The position numbers were made by a program, and so were the translations under genes. The notes under the pieces were generated by a model, which was not told where the DNA came from, did no database searches, and saw nothing but the letters and a program-made list of their open reading frames with translations. Positions 38,601-50,500 of a DNA stretch of 64,000 nucleotides are shown one piece after another. The DNA is from Penelope pileata. Taxonomy: Eukaryota; Chordata; Aves; Galliformes; Cracidae. Where the stretch lies: positions 80,168 to 144,167 of the forward strand of contig WBMW01002338.1 of NCBI GenBank assembly GCA_013396635.1, given 5' to 3'. How positions within the stretch are numbered: the stretch's first letter is position 1; the number at the start of each line of letters is the position of its first letter.

Positions 38601-39805
38601 CGTGGGACATCTCCATGGTCCCTCCAGGCTCCAAGTTCCCTTTCTGCACCCATGCTGCACCCTTCAGCTCACCATGCAGAGGAGCAAAGTTTGGGCTCTG
38701 CCAGCTGGGAAGCTTCCTCTCCTCTTGCTTTATGCTCATTCACTGCCATTAGGAGGCTGGGTTTCCTCAGCTTGTCACACTGATGTTGTAAGGGTTCAAG
38801 GCTGTGGCTCCCTTGTTTACTTACAGCTGAAGTGCTGTACCCATGTACTGCAAAGCCCTTAACCCCAATTATTTCTATTTAAATGATGATTTGTAGCTCA
38901 CTGCAGAGCCAACCAGTGCTGGCAAGGCTCGTGCATGCACACAGACTCTGTGAACATGGCTGTGGATGCCCTGTCCGTACACTCATGCCTCTGAGGGACC
39001 CAAGCTCAGCAGGGTTCCCAGCCTGCAAGTTGGGGTGAGAGATGATCTGGATGGGGAGAAAGGTCCCAAGGGCTGGGTAATTTCCCCAGAGAGGGGGAGG
39101 TAAATAGAAGGGAAACAATCAAAGGAAACATAGGATTCAAAAAGCAAATTCATTATTTCTCCTTCAACCCAAGAGCAGCAGCAGCCAGAGGAGCCGTGCT
39201 GCTCTCTGCAGGAAGGTGCTCCTGCCTCGTGTCTTGGCTCACTTCCACATCCAGCTTCCCTGCACTCCCACCCACTAACGCTAGCAGCTTTCACTCCCAG
39301 CCCTGACACATTCAGGTCCACACAAGAGGTGGCTGCACTTCATTTGCCAGCAAATTGTGTATGAATCCCATGTAAACAAACGTGCTTTTTCAGAGGGAAG
39401 GGCGTAAAACATGATGCCATGCATCCTTCCCGAGCATGCCTACCTTTGGCCAGGACTGGCTTCAGGAGAGACCAGGACACGCTGGCAGCAGCCTCTCCCT
39501 GCACCCTGCTTTGCATCATTTCTGCTCAAGCTGCCATTAAATTCCTTCAGCAGCAGAGATCTCCCAGCTGCCAGGCCTGATGCAGAGGGCCACGGACCCA
39601 TCCCATCACCAGAGCCAGCATCAATCCACAGCAGGGCTGGAAGGACCAGGGGTGGGACACGGGCTGCAATGCAGCAAGGACACGGAGGCTGCCCGCCTCT
39701 TGGTGTTACCTCACACTGCCCTCTCGGCCCTGCGGGCACGGCGAGGCCTGAGGGTGCAGAGAAGCCTGCAGGCCCACTCTCTGGGAATGAGCCTCCCAAG
39801 CAGTG
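35651..39805. other. Long mostly featureless stretch
   Basis: GC-moderate, with AT-richer parts near 36020-36070, 37130-37340 (octamer ATTTGCAT at 37144-37151) and 37980-38100. No repeat family, RNA or credible exon recognised. Confidence 0.42.
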
Positions 39806-39811
39806 GGAGTG

Positions 39812-39825
39812 GTTTCCATGGAAAT
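39812..39825. promoter_or_regulatory. RFX X-box-like site
   Basis: GTTTCCATGGAAAT matches GTTNCCATGGNAAC at 13 of 14 positions and contains the perfect palindrome TTTCCATGGAAA. RFX factors bind such X-boxes. No gene start is visible nearby. Confidence 0.35.
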
Positions 39826-41500
39826 AAAGAAGAATTTTGCAGCCCAGCTCCACTGAAACATTGATTGGCTTCCAATGTTTCACAGGCCACTTATTAATTA
39901 ATAACAGCAACAACAACAGCGAAGCTGGAGAGACGCTGTGGCAAGGCTAACCCAGCTTTGGACAGAGCCAACAGGAATGCTGGAGCCCAGGGTGCCTGTC
40001 CACTTGCTGTGTCCCTGCTCTCTCCTGTTCCTTCCTCATCCCACTGAGGATCCTGATGTAGACCCGGGCCCATGCCAGCTGCAGGAGCAGCCCAGGCCTT
40101 GGGGATGAGTAAATCACAGCCCCATATGGGCAGCACAATGAACCTATAGTGTTTTCTTTTAGGAGAACCACTCTCATGTACATTGGTCACCTGGAACGAG
40201 TAAAATAAAAATCCTGAATAAAAGATAATGATGCAGGCTTTCTTTGAAAAGAGCATATTGCGGGGAAAGTGCAATAGAGTATTTTTTGCATCAGTGTGTC
40301 CTGCACAGCAGAGAACAGCTCGGCTGCAGGATGTAGCTTCATACTGACAGTCCTTGAGGTGACTTACTTCTACATCCAGGTTATGCACCCTATTCGTCGT
40401 TCACTTTGGGGTATGCTGAAGCAATCTGGGCAGCCAGCCTACCATTAACATGCACATCTAGGAGTGATGTGTCTCATCAAACCGTCTAGGACATATTTTA
40501 GCACATCAGAGCTCAGAATCGAAGATGCTTACACAGAAATACACAGATGGGTATAAGTGCAAGATAGAAACACTTCAAAATATGTGTGGTGCTTGCAGCA
40601 AACTACGTCTCCCTGATTCTTTCCTTCTTGGAAAAGCTTGCAAAAGTCCTTGGGGGACTCCAGATTGTACTCATGGGAGAGGAAGGGATGCAAATGATGT
40701 CTATCTGCTGTAAGGAATGGGATGTTCAGTTTTTGCAGAACTTTGCCTCAGAAACACAAGCACAAGCTACTACTACAGGTAGAACTGCAGCATGCTCTGG
40801 AGTTCCTTTGTTGCATTTTCTGGCTCTCAGACTGAGCCAGTTTGATTACCCTCTTCTAAAACACGACTGTTCCCAGAACCGCTGCATGTAAATCCCTCGC
40901 CTAAGTCAGCTGAAACAAAAACAACACAATCCAAAACAAGTGGGAGAGCATCACCCTGCTCGCAGCAGCCATTGCACTGATAGCAGCAGAGCTGTGCCTG
41001 CAGAAGCTGGGGGGAGCAAGCGGCTGAGCTGTAAATAGAGGGAAACGAATCCTTCAGGGAATGAGTCCAACAGCTGTGAGCTCCCAGGGGCTGGAACACA
41101 GCCCAAGAGGGTGGCAGGTTCTGCGTTCGCTCCAAGCACGCACATGCTCTTACAGCCCTGAGTAGGTTTAATTTGCTGCAACTGTTTCAACAAACCCAAA
41201 GCCCTGGTAATGCCGTTACACGCTGAAATCACTCAGCATAAAACAACATTGAGCAGAAAATGCTGCGGGCATGGAGGAGCCCCTTGGTTACTTCAGCATC
41301 CAGTTTGGCCTCAGCACCTGGACTTTATAAGGAGAAGCAAATAAAGCCTCCAAAAAACACCAAACCACCTTACAAAATATGTTTTGCCAAAGCAGTCTTT
41401 TAACTTACGATGGGGAGAACTGAGGGGGGACTTGACAGGGGCAGGGGTACGTCAGCAGCCCTTGTACCATCCTCATCCCCAATCCTCTCCCTGCATCTCA
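39826..41500. other. Non-coding DNA, nothing specific
   Basis: Mixed composition with a POU octamer at 40688-40695. A 164-codon minus-strand frame (39894-40388) lacks a recognisable domain. Confidence 0.45.
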
Positions 41501-42130
41501 TCCACACTGGGGCTGATTCAGCCACACACAGGCCACGTGGTGAATCACAGCGAAATGCTGTGAGCTAAAAATACCCGCAGGCTTTTTCGGTTCTGACAGG
41601 TTATTTTTAAGCTGCTTGCTTCACCCACCCAGCTCTACATGCAGGAGGAGTAAGCACTGTGAGGACAGCTGAGTGTAGTGGAGAGCATTATGGCCTGCTC
41701 AGTGCCACTGAGAGAAGCTCAAGCTTGTCCCAGCCAGTGCAGGATAAACCTGCAGTTCCAGGAGAGCTGGGTAATCAGCCCTTTGGAATCCCATCAGTCC
41801 CAGCATGCTCAGCACTAAACACCTCTGTCAGCTGGCAAGGCTGCTATCCCAATAGGGAGCAGCTCCAGCCAAGAAAAATAAGCATTACCTTACATTCTCA
41901 GGCTTGTTTATCATTATCATGATGCTCTGCTCTAACTGAGGGGCCGCATTATGCATCATGCTGCCTACTTTCAAATAATAAGCTACACGTGTAAATAGGC
42001 TCCACTACTTTGAGTTGAATAGCTAACAAACGAGCAAACAAAAACTCCACAGCCCACCACGCTTCTGTTTAACTGACGCAATGGATGCCTTTATGCATCC
42101 TGAAGGTGACACATCCATCACGTTTGGAGC
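41501..42130. promoter_or_regulatory. Candidate conserved non-coding block
   Basis: The best part is 41880-42130, with TTATCATTATCATGATG, CATTATGCATCATGC, TCAAATAATAAGC and TGTAAATAGG. GATA-like ATTATCAT, FOX-like TGTAAATA and palindromic ATGCAT words are grouped within about 130 bp. Repeat-free. Confidence 0.35.
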
Positions 42131-42389
42131 CTGAGCAGCTTCTGCATCACTGTCAAAATCCAAATGTGCGTGGGCTGGCAGCAGCCGGCACGCGCAGGGC
42201 TGCAGGGTGGGCTGGCATTGCCTGTTTGTCTGCTGGGCTCAGCCCTGAAATTTATGTGGTGCTTGCTCCCTCTGCATCACTGTTATTGCACTCACTGTGC
42301 AGGCTGGAGATGGATCCAGCTGCGTGGTGTGCATGTCCTTGCACTGGGCAGGATGGGTAGGGCACCACGAGGGTGTTTAATCTGAGCAG
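42131..42389. other. GC-rich spacer
   Basis: No recognisable element. Confidence 0.5.
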
Positions 42390-42860
42390 AGTCCTGTGGA
42401 CGCTGTGCTCTGGATTAGACCAGATTAGACCAGCATTCACATAATGAGCCCTTATGAATCTGTGAGCACTCTCATGCTGCACAGCTCTCCTACTCCTACT
42501 CTATTGAACCTCTCTTCAAACAGTGTTTCCCTCATCACAGCTCTGCCTCCTTTTTTATTCTTTAATTTTCTGCCATAGTCTGTAAAATTATCTATTGTAA
42601 GAAGAGTTATTTAAGAACCTTTGGACTATAATGGGCTTGGCATTACAGGAAAATAAAGCAGCTCTCCAGGAAACTTGCGCTGATTTCAGCCTTCCCATTT
42701 ACGCTGTGATGCATCACACTGTGCTCTAATGTCTCACTAATCTGCAGCTCAATCTGCTGTTAAACGGGCTGGTGATGCAGAAGCTGCTCACTAAGGTTGC
42801 TTGATATTCATCTGCTGATTGAATCATTTGCTTCTTGTGATTTGCAAATGCGCCAAAGAG
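42390..42860. promoter_or_regulatory. Candidate conserved block with duplicated OTX/PITX-like word
   Basis: GATTAGACCA is repeated twice in tandem at 42413-42432, and the first copy forms GGATTA, an OTX/PITX-type homeodomain core. Downstream are TTCTTTAATTTTC, TGTAAAATTATC and GTCTCACTAATCTGC. Repeat-free except for this 10-bp duplication. Confidence 0.38.
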
Positions 42861-43129
42861 CCAGAAGCCCTTTTTCTTCCTGAAAAGTTAATTGGATCAC
42901 AGCCTGGCACTGGCAGGTGGCTCCCAGGTGGGCACCAGCCACATAGAGGGACTGCCCAGCAGAACCAGAGTACCCCAGGGACAGACCCCAGGGGTCTGCA
43001 TGGCCCAAACACACTGACCCCTCGCAGAGGCTTCAGGCAGCCCATGTGCAGATGGTGGTCTGCCTCTGCTTGGAGGCACAGCCCTGTCTCCCAGCACTGC
43101 AGCACTTTTGCTTCCATCAGACGTTCCCT
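42861..43129. other. GC-rich spacer
   Basis: Mixed, with no element recognised. Confidence 0.5.
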
Positions 43130-43680
43130 AGGATGAATTTACTCCTCCATGCTTCCAGCTTTGTCATTTGTGAGAGCTAATTATTGCCAGCAGTCCGTTT
43201 TGACACATCCCACCCACCTATTCACAGGTACGGATTCTTCTCCATAGCCTCTAAATCAAGGCTGCTTCAGCTATTTTTCAATACTTCAGCATGCAACACT
43301 CAATTTGCTATCTTCCTCAATAATTAAGCAGTTAGTGCCATTGTCAAAGAAGCACTTAACGACACTTGTATGGGGTTTTCAACCAACTGCGGTCCCGAGC
43401 GAGGAAGTGTTAGGCACCAGGGCTGCAGGGATGCATCTCTGTGATTACTGGGCTGTAAATAACGCCTCAGAATATATGGTTTGTTGTGGTGATAACACAC
43501 ATTTTGTAGGTTACATAAATTGGAGCAATCCTGCTGACAGAGGAAAAATAGTGGTGTGTGATGCTTTCCTCCGGTTGCTAGGAAATAGAGTTAGTGCTCG
43601 GATCCTTGCATGCCTCGGTGCACGCTTGTGACAGATGATAGATGCAGCACATGTGCACAGCCCGGTCTGTTAGCGAGCCC
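43130..43680. promoter_or_regulatory. Candidate conserved non-coding block
   Basis: Contains GAGCTAATTATTGCC near 43173, CAATAATTAAGCAG near 43318, FOX-like TGTAAATAACG near 43454 and an RFX half-like GTTGCTAGGAAA at 43574-43585. CpGs are kept in otherwise AT-rich context. A 187-codon minus-strand frame (43578-44141) overlaps its right edge but has no recognisable domain. Confidence 0.42.
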
Positions 43681-44789
43681 TGAACGAGGAGAATACAGCC
43701 ACACAGTGACAGCAAGATCCATTTAACAAAAATATATGCATTTTTCATTAAGAGAATTACATTTGTTTGCCTAAGGCATTTAGGAAAATGTAAGCAAAGA
43801 ATAAAGTTAGATCTAAAGGGACAGGTGGTCCATGCAGGGATACCCAGAGGAGCTACACAGATGCACAAGATGGTCTGTGCTAGGGATTTAACACCTGTCC
43901 AAAGCCCTAATATGAATGAGCTGTGATTTCTTTTTAATGTTTTTTTTACAGCATTGCAAAGGCTATGTGTCCCGGGGCCAGGGCCCTGCACGGGTGGCAG
44001 AGACAGACCCTTCCTTCTCCTCATCACCCTGGGGATCATCTTTTGCAGCACCAAAAAGCTGGGGCTGGGTCCTGCTCTGTTTGCTAGCACAACTGCAGTA
44101 GGTGGCATCGGTCTCGTGCTCCGGTTTGCTGGAAATGACACAGCAGTAGATCAAAGCACGTGGAATGTGGTTAGGTAGCAGCAAGCAAGGACGTTTTTGT
44201 ATCGATATGAAGCAGATAGACACACGTGTTCTGTCTCTCCCACCCACACAGACAGGCTGCCCATCCCAGAAATCAGAAGAAGTGTTTTTAGTGAAATAAG
44301 CAGCCCCACGCAGCCAGGACCCATTGTGTCAGAGGAAAGCAGGCAGAGGAAAGCTGTCTCAGAGCACAGGCGGCTCCACAGAACTATCCCCAGTGCACCT
44401 CCAGCCCACTTTTAACTATAGCAAAGCTGAATTATACGGAAAGCATTAAACTGTACAGCTTAAAACAAAGAAAGCAATTGCCACGGCTGCAGCTCACTCC
44501 TGCCCACCAGCCTGGTGTTTCAGACACGGCCAAGGGAGCCAATCCCACACTGCTGTGTTTTCTCCTGCTAGCACAGCCCCAGCAGGGCCCTGCTGTCCCG
44601 GCAGCTGCTTCACACGCATGGCACTGGCTGACAGAGCCGAACTTTCCTTAGTGATGAACTCCTAAGAGCCATCCCAAAGGGGACAGAGCATGGCAAGGGC
44701 TCCTCCAGCCCCGTCAGCCCCAGGCAGGGCAGAGCGGAGCCCACCCTGATGGTCAGAGCTGAACACACAACACTCCCTAAGCCCTTGGA
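43681..44789. other. Non-coding DNA with acceptor-like site
   Basis: TTAATGTTTTTTTTACAG ending at about 43951 resembles a 3' splice site. No matching coding exon or strong donor was found. Confidence 0.35.
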
Positions 44790-44945
44790 GGCCAGCTAAT
44801 CCTCGATTTGCCTGTAAATCTTCAAATTCTCGTGAAGAATTAAGGGTGCTTTGTCTATCCAGTGTCTCTGAGCTAATAAGGTTATTAAGGCATATTAGGA
44901 TGTACAGAAGAACGTTCTTGGTTTTGGCACAGTAGAGTTCAGGGC
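44790..44945. promoter_or_regulatory. Small candidate regulatory block
   Basis: AT-rich, repeat-free: AAGAATTAAGGG, GAGCTAATAAGG and TTATTAAGGC, within GC-rich flanks. Confidence 0.28.
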
Positions 44946-47900
44946 TTTTGTCTCCCTTAATCCAGGCCCTCTTGGTCCTCTTTAATATCCCTCCAAATGC
45001 TTCCTGTGCCCCTCAGGGCTCTTCTCTCCCCACCATATCCAGAGCTCAGCTGTTCCCATCCTACCCAGCACAATCCAGAATTACAAGCACGTTTCTGACG
45101 TGTAATTTAGGACTTTTTTCCCTGCAAAAAACTCAGTGTTTATGAAGAACAGTTTTAGGTGAAAAACAGCTTTCCCCCAACAGGCCACACTGTACCAAAA
45201 CCCAGTTCTTCCCACCCACATGGGACAGCCAGTCCTAGGGCCTCTCCTGGACCCCAGCACCATGGCACAAAGCCCCCGCAGGTGAGGTCTGTGGTACATG
45301 GGAACAGAGGTCCCTGCAGCCCCTAGGTGCCATGAGACCCACAGCCACCCATGTAGGCACCATTCAGCTCCCGAGAGTTTGGGGTGTTTCACCACTTCAT
45401 CATGAGAACATCACTTGGGCTCAAGGACAGCAAATGAAACTGGCTTTGATGTAACACTTCTGTGATGGTACTCACAGGTGTTTCCGAGGTGTTTGCCACA
45501 TTTTTTCCACCATGGCTGAAAGACCAGATGCCCAGATCTGTATCTCAGAGTCTTTCAGCTGATATAGAGATCGGTGTACATTTTTAAAGCAGAAATCATT
45601 GTGTTTCCACCAAAAGCGCAACGCAGCTATGTAAGAACACACACCAATCCTGCAGCCCCAAATTCCTGAGCAAGGCAAGGTCACCTCCTCTACCACAGAG
45701 AGGAGGAAAAGGCTGTGCTGCTGCCCTGCACTGGGATGGGAGGACAACAATCACAGCCACATGGGAAGGGGAACGAGCCTCGATAGCTGGGGCTTGAGGC
45801 AAGAGCTCACTTTCAGCCAAAGCAAGATGCATCACTTCCCCAAGATGCACAACTAAGGAAGAAAACCCTTGCCAATGTTATGCTTTATAATGCAATAGTT
45901 TTCGTAACAGCCCAACATGGCTCACCAGCATGAGATCTGGCACGTGACCAGCTTTCCTTTAAACCATCCGAATGGGCTGTGAGAGGTGAGGGAGAAAACA
46001 GACACAGGGTCTGTTTCAGCTTTCAGCAAATCCTTGCACACTGCCTTGGCACGTTTTGGTCCACCCGGACTCACATGTGGCATGCTGCACCAGAACTCAG
46101 CCATGGCCCTGCTTTGGGCCAAAACTGGGTGATTTCAGCTCATCTCAGCATTGCCTGAAGCACTGTGGGGTGGGGGTACCCCTTTGGAAACTGACAGCAT
46201 CTGGTTTGTCATCAGCAAGAAGCTTGTCTCCAGATGCAGCCGTCCTAGCAACCACTCACAGCAACGCTAGTTAAACAGCTGCCTAGCATCACCAGAAGAT
46301 TCAGGTGAGCAGCCTTTATCGATTTCTTTATTTAAGGAGGAAAAGAAGAACCCCAAAGCCAGCATCCCAACACACAGCTGTACATGGAAAAAGGGCAATT
46401 GGGTGCCTCCAGCCGTGCTGCCAGCGCTGCACTAAGTTCAGGCTGCACCAGCATCTTCTCTAGGGGCAAAGCCCACGCAGGGCAGGCCCATGCTCACTGA
46501 TGCACTGAGTTTGCTGTCCCTCAGCGCTGCTGCCACAATGCAGAGCCCACGCTGTAAGTGAAATCAGCAATCTGCTGCGGTCCTTACACACACCCACACC
46601 ACTCCTTGTTTGCGCTGGATAATGTTTTGGGAGTCAAAAGGGGGAAATAAGCAGTGAGATTTCCGACAACAAGGGACAAGCTCCCAGGGAAAAACATCAG
46701 CAGGAGCACAACGAGGGGAGGTGGAGCAAAGCCCCAGCAAAGCCCCAGCCTGAGCACCCCCTCCGTGGCTGCACAAGAGCTGGAGCGCTCTAGGCAGTGT
46801 GGTTTGGCACGCAGTCCTGTGCAGGCTTGAGCAACTGGGAGACAACATTCCCCGAGGGAATGGGGAGCTTTAGCTTTTGTAGCACAGCAAGCGTGCAAAC
46901 GCTGTATCTTGAGGGAATAAGGAAGATAAGTTATGTCATTTCATCACTGTTCTTGGAACAGAGACAAAAAAAAAAAAGGCAAAAGAAAACAAAACAGAGC
47001 ACCCCCTGGGATCCATAAAGAGGAAACTAAAAATATGATAAATAGGCTGGATCGCTATTTTCTGAAGATGACATATCGCAGCCCATGTTATATATCTGAA
47101 TTTCTGTTGTCACTGAGGATAAAAACTTTGGCACGAAGTATGTAAAGGAGGAAAATGAAAATTCTGCCATACCACGAACTAATAAATACTGGTAAGGAGC
47201 CATCTACTAAAAACAGCAGCCAGGAATTCCAGTCCTGCAGGACAGGGGAGGAGGAGAGCACAGGAGCACTGATCCTCTTCGCCAGCAGTGGGTAAAGGGT
47301 TAAGCAAAGGTACAACTTATTCTGTTATCTTAAACCTTGAGAGAAGCTAAGAGAATTAAAAGATCAGAAAATAACTGCAAAGCGTGTAAAGATACTCATA
47401 AATCCAAGGGAAATAATACGTGCTAACAAACACTCAGGGGATTGCTCCGAAGGCTGCCTGTGTTTACAGCAGGAGGAGCAGCCAGGTACCACGCTGCAGC
47501 CTGGGACCCCATGGTCTGCGCTGGGATGTGCCCACAGAAAAGGCTCCCGGGGGAATTTGGCTATAAAGCAGAGGAGTGAGAAGACAAGTTCTATTAAAAA
47601 TAAATTCAGAGAAGCCAGAAAGCAGGGATTCTCATGCAGTTTTAAAGACATAACAACCTAACAAGAGCAGCAGCTCACAGGGATGGGAAAACCCTGCGCT
47701 TTTAGAGTTGCTTGGCACCAGGCATGAAATCTTCACTTCCACACGTAGGGGAGGAACCTATACATTAACACATCGTGACAAGATCCAACTGCCCTGCTGG
47801 CTTTCCCAGAAAATAGGGGTCATGCAGGCAGCCTGCCTTCTGCGCTGGGGGATTTCTCCTCATTTTCTTCCTGACTCTGCTAAGCCATCTCCTAGCAAAA

Positions 47901-49259
47901 GCCTTTCTTGGTGTAACTGCTGTTCTTTTAACTCCCAAAGCCCAAAAATTAGACAGGGAAGGTTATGAATTTGTGGAGGTTTTGGGTCCCTAAGGCTTCA
48001 AATGTGTTTTCTGCTCCATTGCATCCTTGCTGCAGGGGCAGCTGGCTGGATGGGATGCAGCAGGGGGGATGCACCGGTGCAGGTCCTGCCTCAAGCCCGG
48101 TGGCACAGCTCTCATGTGGCCAAGGGCTTTTCAGAGATGCTGCTGAACAGCCAGCGATGTGACCCCTTAAACCTGAGTTTCTAACATCACCCAATGGCAA
48201 AGCACTCTCAGAGTTGGGAGTTTTGGCTACATTTGGCAAAATGCTGCTTTGAGCGGAGGGTAAAATGTGAACAGGTCTCACACGGAGCGTGAAGGTTTGT
48301 ACTGCACCACCAAGATGCTGGTTTAGATAAGACTTCTTTTTTTCTTAAACAGCTCTGGGCAAATAATCCCCTGCCAAAACCAAACGCACTGCCAGGTGTG
48401 GCACATGCAATCCCATCTGCTGTGCACCATGACCCACACACAGCCGGGGGCTGCCCGGTGTTAACAGATCTGCTCCGACAGCACAGACACAGGCAGAGCT
48501 CACGCAGTGCCCAAGAGCAGCAGCCAGGTCTGAGGCACCTGGGGACAGGCAGCATAACTCTGGGGTGTCCCTCTGCCCCGACCCTGTCATCAGACTCCAC
48601 TCGTTTGTGAGCACGTCCGTATGGATGTGCCCACAGGTCTGAGGGAGCGAGCTCAGCTGTTGGTCTAAATGGGAGGGAACAAATCCAAACGAGCACCTTT
48701 TCGTCCCCATTTTTGTGTTTTTGACACCTTACTTTGCTGTTTCAGAAACACTCATTGCACAAGCACTGCATGTGATGCACTGAACAAGTAAAGGCACTTC
48801 TCTGATTTTGATAAGCTCTGATGGAGATAACTCCCATGGGTGGTGGGGATGCAGAGGGCACATCCCGCAGGCAGCCTTGCTTGGGGCTGTCCCTCTCACC
48901 CCAGCCCCCATGCAGCCCCTGGCTGCAGCCAACACACACCACAAACCCAACTTCCACTCCCTCCTATTACAGAAAATCTCCCCAGCGGAGCAAGGTACCG
49001 AGTGCCTCACAACTGCACCTTTGTCTCAGGGAGAACATGAGCACTATAAAATACAGGATAACCCCTGGTGCCAGGGATTCCAGCTCTGCGTGGTGGGAAG
49101 GAGTGAGGGGAAAGAAAACAATGAAGAAAAGGAGATGATGAACTTCTTAAAGCAGCTCTCACTGTCAGCCCGCTACTCCTGCGTTCACCTCCTAATTCTG
49201 GGCTTTGGGGAGCTTCACGTGCTGCACCAGGTCTCTTAGCAGCCTCCAGAGCCAAATTT
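44946..49259. other. Long mostly featureless stretch
   Basis: Includes A12 at 46966-46977 and a tandem 11-bp duplication (GCAAAGCCCCA twice, 46726-46747). AT-richer parts near 47020-47150 and 47340-47420 are not distinctive. A 162-codon minus-strand frame (48208-48696) has no recognisable domain. Confidence 0.42.
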
Positions 49260-50104
49260 AATCCTGTAAACCCAAAACTGAAAAAAATCCAACCCGAGTT
49301 GTGTCACTGTGCTGAATTTAATACCTGGATAAATCCCTATGGAACATCAAAAGAGAAAAAAAAAAAAAAAGCAAAGCATGTATGAAGTTATCTAATATAA
49401 GCCAGTCCCCCTTATCCCTTCATTTCATAGCAAAAACACAGACACTATTCACTCCGCAGAGCCTTTCAGATGAGGTAAATACTGCTACATCCGCCCTTCA
49501 TTGAAAAAACATGGACCTTCCATTCCGTGGGGCTTCGTTCCCAGCACCACAGCCCCATCCTGTCTCGGAGGTAATTTCTTTTCTTAATTACACCTATAAA
49601 ATAAAGGCTCGCTCCTTACATAATTAAGAAGGGTACAATTGATAGATATCTATTTCTGGTCAATGATGTCATCGTGTTTATGTAGGAAAATTTCCAGAGG
49701 GTTCCAAAAAAAAAAAAAACCCAACGATAGCCCACCCCCTAAATTATTCCCAGGCTTCTCCAGTCTGAACGTATTTATTTGCAATAATGATTGCGGCTTT
49801 ATGCGAGCAGATGGGCAGTCCCTGAGAGGATGATTTGTTTCCCCTCTTTTCTTACTTCATGATGTATTTTATGATTTCAGCAGGTCAGTGGCTGCCATGT
49901 GTTCCTTTCTAATCTGCGAGTGCTTTGCGTTTGCCTCATTCTTGGCAGCCGTCGTATTTACCAAAGAGATCAGACACGGACGGATGATGGCAGAGATCCA
50001 GGCTCCTTGAGAGTTCAGCGCTTGGATGTTGGCAGCAAATAAAGATATATGGATTGCTGTTGTTGGTTCGAACTTACAGGGGCTTTTTCCCTCATTATAT
50101 TTCA

Positions 50105-50130
50105 GTGTATACGTGCACATATATGTGCGC
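50105..50130. repeat. 26-nt alternating purine-pyrimidine tract (Z-DNA-prone)
   Basis: From G50105 to C50130 every step alternates purine and pyrimidine. It contains the 14-bp perfect palindrome GCACATATATGTGC at 50115-50128. Confidence 0.9.
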
Positions 50131-50138
50131 TCTGAGAG

Positions 50139-50162
50139 ATGTGCGTGCGCACGTGCACACGT
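50139..50162. repeat. 24-nt alternating purine-pyrimidine tract (Z-DNA-prone)
   Basis: Strict purine-pyrimidine alternation from 50139 to 50162, rich in GC and GT/AC steps (core GTGCGTGCGCACGTGCACAC). GC-containing alternation is the most favourable context for Z-DNA. It lies 8 nt after the first alternating tract. Confidence 0.9.
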
Positions 50163-50248
50163 TTTTGAATTCTCTTTGTAATACCCTCGACCAGATAGAA
50201 TACAGATGAGCTGTTACACAAAGAACAATAGATGTCAACTGGATTACA

Positions 50249-50305
50249 CCCTCCCCCCTTTTTTTCCTCCCTTTTTCTTTCCTCCTTTTTTCTTTTTCTT
50301 TCTTT
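50249..50305. repeat. 57-nt uninterrupted pyrimidine tract
   Basis: Only C and T occur over 57 bases (C-rich first, then T-rich), a candidate for triplex (H-DNA) formation. It is immediately followed by ATAG|G, so on the plus strand it also looks like a very strong polypyrimidine tract with an acceptor AG at 50308-50309. Confidence 0.95.
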
Positions 50306-50500
50306 ATAGGCCTGGTTTGTTATAAATCCTCCATGCCCATTAACCTCTGAACCACGCTGATGATATCTCTTCCGAGCTAAATTGCCTGTATTTCCAGACA
50401 TTTGTTTGTTCACTTAGAGGTCTGTTGGCAGTGGGAGGGGGAGAACAGCCCATTGCTGAATAGGGCTCATGGATTATAAATGAAAATTCTTTCTCTCCTT

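Larger units (their letters stand above)
49260..50500. promoter_or_regulatory. Large candidate conserved block with non-B-DNA cluster
   Basis: The longest AT-rich, repeat-poor block in the window. Motif-rich cores lie at 49570-49690 (TTTCTTAATTACACC, ATAATTAAGAAGG) and 49740-50100 (TAAATTATTCCC, GCAATAATGATTGC), with retained CpGs near 49950-49985. A15 (49356-49370) and A14 (49706-49719) interrupt it. Its right part carries the alternating purine-pyrimidine and polypyrimidine tracts listed separately. No translated frame is convincing. Confidence 0.42.

Noticed and set aside
40126..40135. CCCATATGGG as a serum response element
   Set aside because: The CArG box requires six A/T between CC and GG; here the centre includes C and G.
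43935..43951. Acceptor-like TTTTTTTTACAG as an exon start
   Set aside because: No good donor, no conserved reading frame downstream and no partner exon found.
43578..44141. 187-codon minus-strand frame
   Set aside because: Overlaps a candidate regulatory block and plus-strand frames; translation has no recognisable domain.
45251..45275. REST/RE1-like word around CAGCACCATGG
   Set aside because: The left half fits but the right half does not match at any standard spacing.
50050..50080. GGTTCGAAC, a tRNA B-box-like word
   Set aside because: No A-box, acceptor stem or cloverleaf can be formed from the upstream sequence.
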